Shown here: one piece after another, positions 1 to 6,155 of the stretch
Numbering within the stretch: position 1 is the stretch's first letter
Layout of the letters: each line of letters starts with the position of its first letter
Assembly: GCA_015663215.1 (NCBI GenBank)
Contig: DQSP01000189.1
Span: forward strand, 1-13,933
Origin: Sulfurimonas sp.
GTDB taxonomy: Bacteria; Campylobacterota; Campylobacteria; Campylobacterales; Sulfurimonadaceae
Length of the DNA stretch: 13,933 bases
Direction of reading: 5' to 3'
Notes under the pieces: generated by a model
Database searches by the model: none
What the model saw: the letters and a program-made list of their open reading frames with translations, nothing else
What the model was told of the DNA's origin: nothing
Program-made: the position numbers and the translations under genes

Positions 1-552
1 CAAGATGGACCGCTTACTAAAGCTGTCCGTGAAGGTGGTATCTGTTACCTTGATGAGATTATCGAAGCTCGAAAAGACACTACTGTTGTACTTCATTCTC
101 TTGCTGATTATCGTCGTGTTTTACCCATTGACAGAACAGGTGAAGTCATAGAAGCACATCCCGACTTTATGCTTGTCGTATCATACAATCCGGGTTATCA
201 AAATGTACTTAAAGGGATGAAGCCAAGTACAAAGCAGCGTTTTATCGCTCTTTCTTTTAACTACCCAAACGCAGAAATAGAAAAGGAGATACTCACAAAA
301 GAGAGTGGTGTTGATGATGCAACTGCACAAAAGCTTGTCACTATCGCAGGAGAGATTCGCCAGCTTGATGATAGTGATATTCAAGAGGCTGTATCAACTA
401 GACTTCTAGTCTACAGTGCAAAACTAATAGTTCAAGGTTTTGACCCTTACCAAGCAGCTATGCATACAATAGTGGAATCATTAAGTGATGAGGAAGAAGT
501 TTTAGAAGTTTTAGAAAAACTTATAGGGCTTCATTTTGCTCAAAGTGATTAA
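1..552 (+). CDS. CbbQ/NirQ/NorQ-family AAA+ ATPase, 3' part (5' end outside window)
   Basis: Reading frame 1 is open from the first base and runs to TAA at 550-552, giving 183 visible residues. The ATG at 169 is internal and is not the start. Visible motifs are a Walker B segment (ICYLDEI, visible residues 14-20), a sensor-1-like SYNPGYQ, and the KPSTKQRF segment with its putative arginine finger, followed by the helical C-terminal domain typical of CbbQ/NorQ. The Walker A loop must lie to the left. Family members are MoxR-type ATPases. They work with a VWA-domain partner (NorD or CbbO) to activate or insert metal into nitric oxide reductase or Rubisco. Campylobacterota usually fix carbon by the reductive TCA cycle and this gene sits beside nitrate genes, so a NorQ role is the better inference. 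The family call is firm; the exact partner is not visible. Confidence 0.9.
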   Translation, partial: QDGPLTKAVREGGICYLDEIIEARKDTTVVLHSLADYRRVLPIDRTGEVIEAHPDFMLVVSYNPGYQNVLKGMKPSTKQRFIALSFNYPNAEIEKEILTKESGVDDATAQKLVTIAGEIRQLDDSDIQEAVSTRLLVYSAKLIVQGFDPYQAAMHTIVESLSDEEEVLEVLEKLIGLHFAQSD

Positions 553-596
553 AATTTAATCATAATAGATTTGGATATATGATTAAATTTTAATCA
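546..596. repeat. 19-bp A/T-rich inverted repeat after the NorQ-like gene
   Basis: Bases 546-564 and 578-596 are exact reverse complements with a 13-nt loop. The repeat includes the NorQ-like stop codon. Each arm is itself a near-palindrome (TGATTAAAATTTAATCA at 546-562 and its complement at 580-596), with centres about 34 bp apart. It could be a weak hairpin terminator, although it has almost no G/C and no clean T-tract. It could also be a double site for a dimeric regulator upstream of the first narK gene, whose -10 box starts 32 bases further on. The repeat is seen directly; its role is inferred. Confidence 0.75.
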
Positions 597-627
597 TATA
601 TCTATCAAAATAACTTATCTTTTGTAT

Positions 628-633
628 TATACT
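628..633 (+). promoter_or_regulatory. Putative -10 box of the first narK gene
   Basis: TATACT lies 25 bases before the ATG, inside a T/A-rich stretch. No convincing -35 element is seen, which is normal for sigma-70 promoters of Campylobacterota. It would give a 5' leader of roughly 20 nt containing an AAGGA-like ribosome binding site at 648-652. Confidence 0.5.
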
Positions 634-658
634 ACTGCTATCAAAACAAGGAAATATA

Positions 659-1945
659 ATGGCAGGATTAAAAGAACTTAAAGGCAAAGGACACACTCCA
701 ACCCTCTTTATGGCGTTTTTATACTTCGATATGAGTTTTATGGTTTGGACAATGCTCGGTCCCCTCTCAACAGAAATAGGCGAAGCACTAGCACTTGGTG
801 GTCACATCATGAGTGCAGGGGAAAAAGCGACACTCCTTTCACTTCCTATTCTTTCAGGTGCAATTTTAAGAATTTTACTTGGATTTGGAGTAGATAAGAT
901 AGGTGCAAAAATGACAGCACTTATCTCTCAAATGGTAGTTATACTTTCACTTTTAACAGCATTTTATATGGGTGCGAATGATTCTATTACTTACGATGTT
1001 TTACTTATAGTTGCACTTGGTCTAGGGTTTGCAGGAGCATCGTTTGCAGTTGCATTGCCACAAGCTGGTCAGTGGTATCCACCAAAACTTCAAGGTGTTG
1101 TTTTAGGGATTGCGGGAGCTGGTAATATCGGTGTAGTAATCGACTTTCTTTTTGCTCCAAAGATAGCAGAGCTATGGGGATGGCATGCAGTATTTGGTGT
1201 AGGTGCAGCTATGGCGATACTTGTTTTTATAGCATACCTATTTTTAGCAAAAGATGCTCCATCAGATATATATACAGCTCGTCCTAAAAAACTTAAAGAT
1301 TATGTAAAATTACTTGGAGACAAAGACACATGGTGGTTTTCACTCTTTTATGCAATCTCTTTTGGTGGATTTGTTGGGTTTGCTGGATATATGAAAGTTT
1401 ATCTTATGAACACCTACCAAGCTGATATGTCTGCGTTTGGTATAGAGGTCTTTGATGAGACAAATGTAAAAGTAATCGCAGGTTACTTTGGTGCTTTATG
1501 TATCTTTGCAGGGGCAGTCCTTCGTCCAGTCGGTGGAAACATTGCAGACAAAATCGGTGGGATTAAGTCACTCTACTTCTTTTACGCAATGGTAGCACTA
1601 CTTGTAACACTTACAGCGACAGTTACACTTCCGTTTTTTGTAGCGATTTTTGTACTCTTTTTAATTATGGCGAATCTTGGTATGGCAAATGGTGCAGTCT
1701 TCCAACTAGTTCCGCAACGTTTTGCAAAAGACATCGGAATCATGACAGGCATAGTCGGTTGTGCAGGTGGACTTGGTGGAACAGCTCTTATAAAAACTCT
1801 TGGTTGGTCTAAGGGTCAGTTTGGCGGATACACAGAAGGTTTCTTAATCTTTGCAGCAGTTGTTGTTGTAGCACTTATAGGACTCTCACTTGTAAAAACA
1901 AGATGGAGAACGACATGGGGAGTTCAATCAGGGGGTAGAATCTAG
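659..1945 (+). CDS. narK: NarK-type nitrate/nitrite transporter, first tandem copy
   Basis: A 428-residue major facilitator of the nitrate/nitrite porter family, predicted to span the inner membrane about twelve times. Visible family features are the conserved substrate arginines R71 (LRILLGF, TM2) and R289 (LRPVGGN, TM8), equivalent by position to R89 and R305 of E. coli NarK. The first nitrate-signature motif reads GAGNIG with N156, and the second, GCAGGLGG, lies near the C-terminal end. The family performs nitrate/nitrite antiport or proton-coupled nitrate uptake; which applies here cannot be read from sequence. The start is supported by an AAGGA site 6 nt upstream. The next gene is a close paralogue, and the periplasmic nitrate reductase operon converges from the right. 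Confidence 0.93.
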   Translation: MAGLKELKGKGHTPTLFMAFLYFDMSFMVWTMLGPLSTEIGEALALGGHIMSAGEKATLLSLPILSGAILRILLGFGVDKIGAKMTALISQMVVILSLLTAFYMGANDSITYDVLLIVALGLGFAGASFAVALPQAGQWYPPKLQGVVLGIAGAGNIGVVIDFLFAPKIAELWGWHAVFGVGAAMAILVFIAYLFLAKDAPSDIYTARPKKLKDYVKLLGDKDTWWFSLFYAISFGGFVGFAGYMKVYLMNTYQADMSAFGIEVFDETNVKVIAGYFGALCIFAGAVLRPVGGNIADKIGGIKSLYFFYAMVALLVTLTATVTLPFFVAIFVLFLIMANLGMANGAVFQLVPQRFAKDIGIMTGIVGCAGGLGGTALIKTLGWSKGQFGGYTEGFLIFAAVVVVALIGLSLVKTRWRTTWGVQSGGRI

Positions 1946-1957
1946 TTTTAGATTCTA
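1936..1957. repeat. Stop-codon hairpin at the end of the first narK gene
   Basis: TAGAATCT (1936-1943) and AGATTCTA (1950-1957) are perfect complements around a 6-nt loop. The left arm encodes the last residues and the first base of the stop codon. No T-tract follows, so it is a poor intrinsic terminator. The same arm sequence recurs at the end of the second narK gene. Confidence 0.6.
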
Positions 1958-1990
1958 GACTTTAGGAGTAATGCTTAAAAGTTCATCATA

Positions 1991-2038
1991 AATGTATAGT
2001 GATTAATTATAATTACCATTATAATCTCACCATACATT
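1991..2038. promoter_or_regulatory. Inverted repeats upstream of the second narK gene
   Basis: Bases 1991-2002 (AATGTATAGTGA) and 2027-2038 (TCACCATACATT) form a 12-bp inverted repeat with one mismatch and a 24-bp spacer. Inside it sits a perfect 12-bp palindrome, TAATTATAATTA at 2004-2015. The arrangement surrounds the -10 box, so a regulator bound here, or a DNA or RNA structure, could control the second narK separately from the first. The symmetry is seen directly; function is inferred, and AT-rich DNA produces such symmetry by chance fairly often. Confidence 0.4.
2020..2025 (+). promoter_or_regulatory. Putative -10 box of the second narK gene
   Basis: A perfect TATAAT lies 30 bases before the ATG. 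It would start transcription near 2031 and give a leader of about 24 nt with AGGAA at 2045-2049. No clear -35 element is present. This suggests the second narK can be transcribed independently of the first. Confidence 0.55.
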
Positions 2039-2054
2039 ATATTTAGGAATTTTT

Positions 2055-3335
2055 ATGGCATTATTTAGTAAACTCAAAGGGCAAGGAGATACTCCAACCC
2101 TCTTCTCAGCCTTTATCTATTTTGATTTAAGCTTTATGATTTGGACACTTATGGGTCCTTTATCATCAGAGATATTTGAATCTTTCGCACAAAATGGCTT
2201 TATAATCTCTACAAGCCAAAAAGCAACGCTTCTTTCATTACCTATTCTCTCTGGTGCCCTACTTCGCATAGTTTTGGGCTTTAGTGTCGATAAATATGGT
2301 GCTAAAAAAACAGCTTTAGTATCTCAGTTTTTAGTTATTGTAGCACTTATACTAGTTTACTCTATAGGCGAATCAATCACATATAACCAACTTTTAGTCG
2401 TAGCACTCACCTTAGGTTTTGCAGGTGCTTCCTTTGCAGTTGCCCTTCCTCAAGCGGGTCAGTGGTATCCACCAAAACTTCAAGGTCTAGTTCTTGGTAT
2501 CGCTGGTTCTGCATATTTTGGAGCAGCTATGGGTTTTATATTTGCTCCTAAGATCGCTCAGTATTATGGATGGACAACAGTTTTTTTAATCGCCGCTGGT
2601 CTTGCTGGTCTTCTGTTTATCACTTATGCTGTTTTAGCAAAAGATGCACCAGCAGATGTATATAAGGCAAATCCTAAAAAGCTAAAAGATTACATCAAAC
2701 TTTTAAAAGATAAAGACACTTGGTGGTTTAATCTTTTTTATGCCATAAGTTTTGGAGGTTTTGTAGGTTTTGGTGTCTTTTTAAAAATGTACCTTACTGA
2801 TACTTATCCTTCTGCGATGGCTGAGCTTGGACTAGCATGGTTAGCAGAAGACAATGTTAAAGTTATTGCAGGATACTTTGGTGCACTCTTTATATTTGCA
2901 GGTACAATTTTACGCCCTATTGGTGGTAGTATCGCTGATAAAGTAGGTGGGATTAAAGCTCTGTATTTTTTCTTTAGTATCGTAGCTCTTATGGTAATTC
3001 TTAATGCTACAGTAGCTCTTTCTTTTCCTCTAGTTATTTTAGTTTTCTTCATAACTATGGCTAACCTAGGGATGGCAAATGGAGCAGTATTTCAGCTTGT
3101 TCCCCAACGTTTTGCTAAGGATATCGGTGTGATGGTTGGTATTGTTGGGGCTGCTGGTGGTTTAGGTGGTACTGCACTTATAAAAACCCTCGGTTGGTCT
3201 AAAGCTGCATTTGATGGCTATACTGTTGGTTTTTTAATCTTTGCAGGTGTTACTATCATCGCAATTGCTGGTCTCTCTTTTGTAAAAACACGATGGAGAA
3301 CAACTTGGGGAGTTGGTTCAGGTGGTAGAATCTAA
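2055..3335 (+). CDS. narK: NarK-type nitrate/nitrite transporter, second tandem copy
   Basis: A 426-residue paralogue of the preceding gene, identical at well over half of aligned positions from the N-terminus (LKGQGDTPTLF) to the C-terminus (WGVGSGGRI). It keeps the substrate arginines R71 and R287, the GQWYPPKLQG segment and the second nitrate-signature motif (GAAGGLGG). The first signature differs: the paralogue has GAGNIG, while this protein has GSAYFG, placing Y154 where the conserved asparagine normally sits. The following residues also diverge (AAMGFIF against VVIDFLF). The two copies may therefore differ in substrate preference or direction, for example one for nitrate entry and one for nitrite or antiport; this is inference. 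The start is supported by AGGAA 5 nt upstream. The 3' end overlaps the convergent gene by 4 bp. Confidence 0.93.
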   Translation: MALFSKLKGQGDTPTLFSAFIYFDLSFMIWTLMGPLSSEIFESFAQNGFIISTSQKATLLSLPILSGALLRIVLGFSVDKYGAKKTALVSQFLVIVALILVYSIGESITYNQLLVVALTLGFAGASFAVALPQAGQWYPPKLQGLVLGIAGSAYFGAAMGFIFAPKIAQYYGWTTVFLIAAGLAGLLFITYAVLAKDAPADVYKANPKKLKDYIKLLKDKDTWWFNLFYAISFGGFVGFGVFLKMYLTDTYPSAMAELGLAWLAEDNVKVIAGYFGALFIFAGTILRPIGGSIADKVGGIKALYFFFSIVALMVILNATVALSFPLVILVFFITMANLGMANGAVFQLVPQRFAKDIGVMVGIVGAAGGLGGTALIKTLGWSKAAFDGYTVGFLIFAGVTIIAIAGLSFVKTRWRTTWGVGSGGRI

Positions 3336-3343
3336 GATTCTAC
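3325..3343. terminator. 19-bp palindrome shared by two convergent gene ends
   Basis: GTAGAATCT (3325-3333) and AGATTCTAC (3335-3343) are perfect complements around one base. The palindrome carries the end of the second narK (stop TAA at 3333-3335) and, on the other strand, the end of the last nap-operon gene (stop TAG at 3334-3332). It may act as a bidirectional terminator or as a 3' RNA-protecting hairpin. A one-base loop means the real hairpin would open a few central pairs. No T-tract follows on either side. Confidence 0.5.
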
Positions 3344-3589
3344 TTCTACCTTGACTTTGGACATTTGCATTCGTAACTCATCCATCATTTGAGGACTTAC
3401 ATCATCATCTTTTAACCATCTAACTTCATCAATATTTCCACCATAGTCTTGACCTAACAACTCTATCTTTTCTTCAAACACATCAATATTTTTGCACATT
3501 TCGAGTCTATTATCAACTGTATCTATTAATTCTATATACCATGTATTATTAACTGCTCTTTTTACCCTTGCTTCAAATACTACAGCCAT
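3332..3589 (-). CDS. Conserved-looking small protein of unknown function, coupled to napD
   Basis: An 85-residue protein that I do not recognise. Its ATG (3589-3587) shares one base with the napD stop (TAATG), and the AAGGAT upstream is a reasonable ribosome binding site, so it is almost certainly translated with napD as the last gene of the nap operon. It has no signal peptide or membrane segment and one cysteine (C32). The N-terminal third looks like beta strands (MAVVFEARVKR, TWYIELID). The rest is acidic and probably helical, with a methionine-rich MMDELRMQM stretch near the end. Position suggests a cytoplasmic accessory role in NapA maturation or nitrate respiration, but nothing in the sequence proves this. 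It converges on and overlaps the second narK by 4 bp. Confidence 0.8.
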   Translation of the reverse strand: MAVVFEARVKRAVNNTWYIELIDTVDNRLEMCKNIDVFEEKIELLGQDYGGNIDEVRWLKDDDVSPQMMDELRMQMSKVKVEVES

Positions 3590-3978
3590 TATCTATCCTT
3601 AGTGTTGTCAAATGTTTTAGCAAAACCCTCTAAGTTTTTTTTCTTCAGATCACCATTATATATAATATCTTCAGGTTTTAAGTCATCATCATGCAACATT
3701 TTAGGAACTACATCTGAGTTACTCAGTACTTCCATATGCTCATCTAACTCATCCTCGCTATATGCCATCTGCATATCAGCTGCTATTACATGAGGTATGC
3801 CTTCAACTACACGAAGTTTTGCTAACTCCTCTGAGACACCTGCACCCTCTATTGTTATAATAATTCGTCCCTTTTCATCATGAAGATGATAATCACAGGC
3901 CTCACACTCTTTCAAGCTTTGGACTACTTCGTCTACATATTTTGGTAATGTTTGCACTACTATACTTGAAACATTCAT
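3589..3978 (-). CDS. napD: NapD, cytoplasmic chaperone for NapA
   Basis: A 129-residue protein. The N-terminus (MNVSSIVVQTLP), the central IIITIEG and the VVEGIPHVIAADMQMAYSE segment match the small ferredoxin-like NapD fold. NapD binds the twin-arginine signal peptide of NapA in the cytoplasm and delays export until the molybdenum cofactor is inserted. E. coli NapD is about 87 residues. This protein carries roughly 45 extra C-terminal residues, acidic at first (HDDDLKPEDI) and then basic, as seen in longer Campylobacterota versions. It starts 4 nt after the napL stop with an AAGGA site upstream, and overlaps the next small gene by one base. Confidence 0.88.
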   Translation of the reverse strand: MNVSSIVVQTLPKYVDEVVQSLKECEACDYHLHDEKGRIIITIEGAGVSEELAKLRVVEGIPHVIAADMQMAYSEDELDEHMEVLSNSDVVPKMLHDDDLKPEDIIYNGDLKKKNLEGFAKTFDNTKDR

Positions 3979-3982
3979 TATA

Positions 3983-4942
3983 TTAATTCCTTATTTTAAA
4001 TAAATTTATTGTCTTATCATCGCTAGAAACTAAAAATTCTTTTTCATTTATAAAAAGAATTTTTGTCAATGTCATCTTGTTACCAACAAAGTTTCCAACA
4101 GTATCTTGAGTAGAACTATTAAAAACTCTTACATTATTATCTTCATTACTTGCATATGCCACTAGTTTTGCACTAGGAGATAGTCCAACTGCATAGATAA
4201 GAAAAGAGGATTTTTTATAATAAGCAACATTGCTTTTTACATTGTACACCACAACCCTTCTGTCTTGTCCAGCAGTTGCAATAACTCCATTTTTATAGTC
4301 AACTTTGAAAACATTATCAAGGTTTTGACCACTAAAGGTTTCTTTTAAAAGTCCATTTTTGGTATCTAGTAGTTTTAAGTCACCGCTTTCATCGGCTATA
4401 ACAACTTCACTTTTATCTTCACTCAGTGCAAAGTCTGAAAACTTTGACTGTGACACTTGTACTAGATAGTTTATAACATTTTTGCTTATATCAAAAGATA
4501 TTATCTCATTACTTAAAAGTCCAAGTAGCAGTGTATTTTCGTCTAAAAATCTTACTTTTGATATATAAAGCTGATTTTTATTTGAGATAAGTAAGTGCAA
4601 CTTACCATTTTCATATATATGAACTCGCCTAAAACCTTTACTTGCTTGAGATAAAATTGCTATTTTATCTTTGTAAACATCTACTGAGTAAACTTTAGAA
4701 TTACTCTTTTTTCCCATAAAATCTACAATTTTTTCTACATAAATACTTTTAATCTTTTTTGGATTATTTATCGTAAAAATATCTATACAGCTTGCATTTG
4801 TTGCTACAAAAAGTTTCTCATTCTTAATAAGCATATCTGAGACACTTCCACTAGCGACATAAGTCAAAGAGACTTGTTCAAGTTTTTGTGCTAAAAGAGT
4901 GTTAGACAAGAAGAAGAAAAAAACAATACTAAGTAGTTTCAT
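3983..4942 (-). CDS. napL: NapL, secreted WD40-like beta-propeller of the nap operon
   Basis: NapL occurs in Campylobacterota nap operons and its biochemical role is not established. I place the start at the ATG at 4942-4940 (319 residues, MKLLSIVFFFF). GGAGAG sits 5 nt upstream, and the protein then opens directly with a Sec signal peptide, probably cut after LLA-Q. An in-frame TTG at 4957 would add five residues before it but lacks such a site. The mature part shows repeated WD40-like blades, for example VVIADESGDLKLLD, GVIATAGQDRRVVVYNV, VAYASNEDNNVRVFN and FLVSSDDKTINLFKI, so it is probably a periplasmic beta-propeller and a protein-protein platform. The start overlaps the end of napF by 14 bp and napD follows after 4 nt. 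Confidence 0.85.
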   Translation of the reverse strand: MKLLSIVFFFFLSNTLLAQKLEQVSLTYVASGSVSDMLIKNEKLFVATNASCIDIFTINNPKKIKSIYVEKIVDFMGKKSNSKVYSVDVYKDKIAILSQASKGFRRVHIYENGKLHLLISNKNQLYISKVRFLDENTLLLGLLSNEIISFDISKNVINYLVQVSQSKFSDFALSEDKSEVVIADESGDLKLLDTKNGLLKETFSGQNLDNVFKVDYKNGVIATAGQDRRVVVYNVKSNVAYYKKSSFLIYAVGLSPSAKLVAYASNEDNNVRVFNSSTQDTVGNFVGNKMTLTKILFINEKEFLVSSDDKTINLFKIRN

Positions 4943-5432
4943 TTTTACTCTCCACAACTATTGCAGATGAAGGACATCTACTTATACAAAATCCACAGGC
5001 TGTACATTTTGACATATCTATAACTGGTTTAAACAAGCCCTCAAATACGATAGCATTTTCTAAACATGGGTCTTTACATGAAAAACACATTACACTATGA
5101 AAAGACATACATAATGACTCATCAATTCTCACTTGAGCTTGTACATCTTGTTTATTTTCTACTGTTAAGACACCAAACTCGCAGACACTTGCACACTCAT
5201 CACAAAAAGTACAGCCTCCGTCTTCAAAACTCAGATAGGGAGTTTTATCTTCTGATATAAAGATAATATTTTCTTCACAAACACTAGCACACTTCGCATC
5301 ACAGTTTTTACACTCCTGTTCAAACAAAGACGAATCTTTGTTATATGGTGGTCTTATTACTAGTGGTAACTCTGGTTCAGGTGTTTTTTTAAAGCCTGAG
5401 ACCAGAGAAGTAAAGAGTTCTCTTCTTTGCAT
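4929..5432 (-). CDS. napF: NapF, cytoplasmic iron-sulfur protein
   Basis: A 167-residue ferredoxin-type protein with four cysteine groups: C41/44/48/52, C74/77/80/84, C108/116/119/123 and C143/146/149/153, each suited to a [4Fe-4S] cluster. The N-terminal RRELF and the IRPPY segment resemble E. coli NapF (SRRG...GIRPPW). There is no hydrophobic export region, so it should stay in the cytoplasm. In other bacteria NapF interacts with NapA before export and is thought to act in iron-sulfur loading or reduction of the apoenzyme. The first group is spaced Cx2Cx3Cx3C, one residue longer than the usual Cx2Cx2Cx3C. The start lies 3 nt after the napB stop with only a weak AGG upstream, so translation is probably coupled to napB. 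Confidence 0.9.
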   Translation of the reverse strand: MQRRELFTSLVSGFKKTPEPELPLVIRPPYNKDSSLFEQECKNCDAKCASVCEENIIFISEDKTPYLSFEDGGCTFCDECASVCEFGVLTVENKQDVQAQVRIDESLCMSFHSVMCFSCKDPCLENAIVFEGLFKPVIDMSKCTACGFCISRCPSSAIVVESKNETT

Positions 5433-5435
5433 AGC

Positions 5436-6146
5436 CTAGTGCTTAGCTCCATCTAAATGCCCAGCAGCAGAATCAGAATTATCTAAATCATCAGATGTTA
5501 TACGAGAATCAACTCCAACTGTATCGAGATCATCTAACATAACCTCATCCCAACTAGACTTAAACTCTCCACCTTTTTTAGTGAAATTAGCCTCAAAAAG
5601 GTTTTCTACGCTTGGATTTCCTTGTGATTGAGGGGCATGACACTGTGAACAGTTATAACGAGCTTGATTTAAGTGTGTCAAGCGTTTAATATCAGTCTCA
5701 TTTTTTGTATTGTCTACAGTCTTTTTAAACTTCACTCCATCACAAGTATGACGAGGTCGCATATCTAAAAAGTGTGAAGGTGGAATCGGTGTTGCACCCA
5801 TTGCTGAAGCTATATCTGGAGCATGACAACTCACACAAGCATTATTTTCTCTTGTAATAGGAAGAAAATCTGTTACATCATGAGGAATCATAGGCGGAGC
5901 ATCTTGAAATGCTCTTTTTATTTTTGTACTCGTTCCCGCTTGAGCACTTCTGTATTCTGTCTTCTCAGAAATAGTATCATCTTCTTGGTATATATCTGTC
6001 TTTCTTAATCCAAGTGATTCTTCAGAGATTGATGCTACAGCCTTCTCTTCTTTTACTACTTTTGCTGGTTTTGCTCCATCACCACACCCGATAAATACTA
6101 ATGCAATAGTTGCTAAACCTAATGTTACTTTATTTACTACTTTCAT
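5436..6146 (-). CDS. napB: NapB, di-haem cytochrome c subunit, predicted lipoprotein
   Basis: The electron-transfer subunit of periplasmic nitrate reductase, 236 residues. Two CxxCH haem c sites are visible at C104-H108 (CVSCH) and C166-H170 (CSQCH). Histidines at PPSH (H125) and LTH (H158), with PMIPH (H89), are candidate axial ligands. The N-terminal signal ends in VFIGC-GDG, a plausible lipobox with C21 as the lipidated residue. NapB is usually described as a soluble periplasmic protein, so a membrane tether would be notable. Residues 22-80 are a charged linker before the cytochrome domain. A tail of about 26 residues, acidic and then His-containing, follows the usual WDEVMLDDLDT ending. 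GGAG lies 7 nt before the start, right at the napH stop. Confidence 0.93.
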   Translation of the reverse strand: MKVVNKVTLGLATIALVFIGCGDGAKPAKVVKEEKAVASISEESLGLRKTDIYQEDDTISEKTEYRSAQAGTSTKIKRAFQDAPPMIPHDVTDFLPITRENNACVSCHAPDIASAMGATPIPPSHFLDMRPRHTCDGVKFKKTVDNTKNETDIKRLTHLNQARYNCSQCHAPQSQGNPSVENLFEANFTKKGGEFKSSWDEVMLDDLDTVGVDSRITSDDLDNSDSAAGHLDGAKH

Positions 6147-6155
6147 CTCTTGCTC

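Noticed and set aside
169..552. A complete 127-residue gene starting at the ATG at 169.
   Set aside because: The same frame is open leftwards to the window edge and encodes conserved AAA+ motifs before this methionine, so the gene is a 3' fragment and not a short protein.
1971..1991. A six-codon reading frame (MLKSSS) preceded by AGGAG at 1964-1968, between the narK genes.
   Set aside because: It lies upstream of the likely narK2 promoter, the AGGAG is only 2 nt from the ATG, and the peptide is too short to tell from chance.
2804..3052. An 82-residue frame opposite the second narK.
   Set aside because: Its lysine/alanine/proline-rich composition is what the complement of a membrane-protein gene gives; no ribosome binding site or motif supports it.
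4943..4957. A TTG start for NapL that adds five residues.
   Set aside because: The ATG at 4942 has GGAGAG at ideal spacing and begins directly with a signal peptide.
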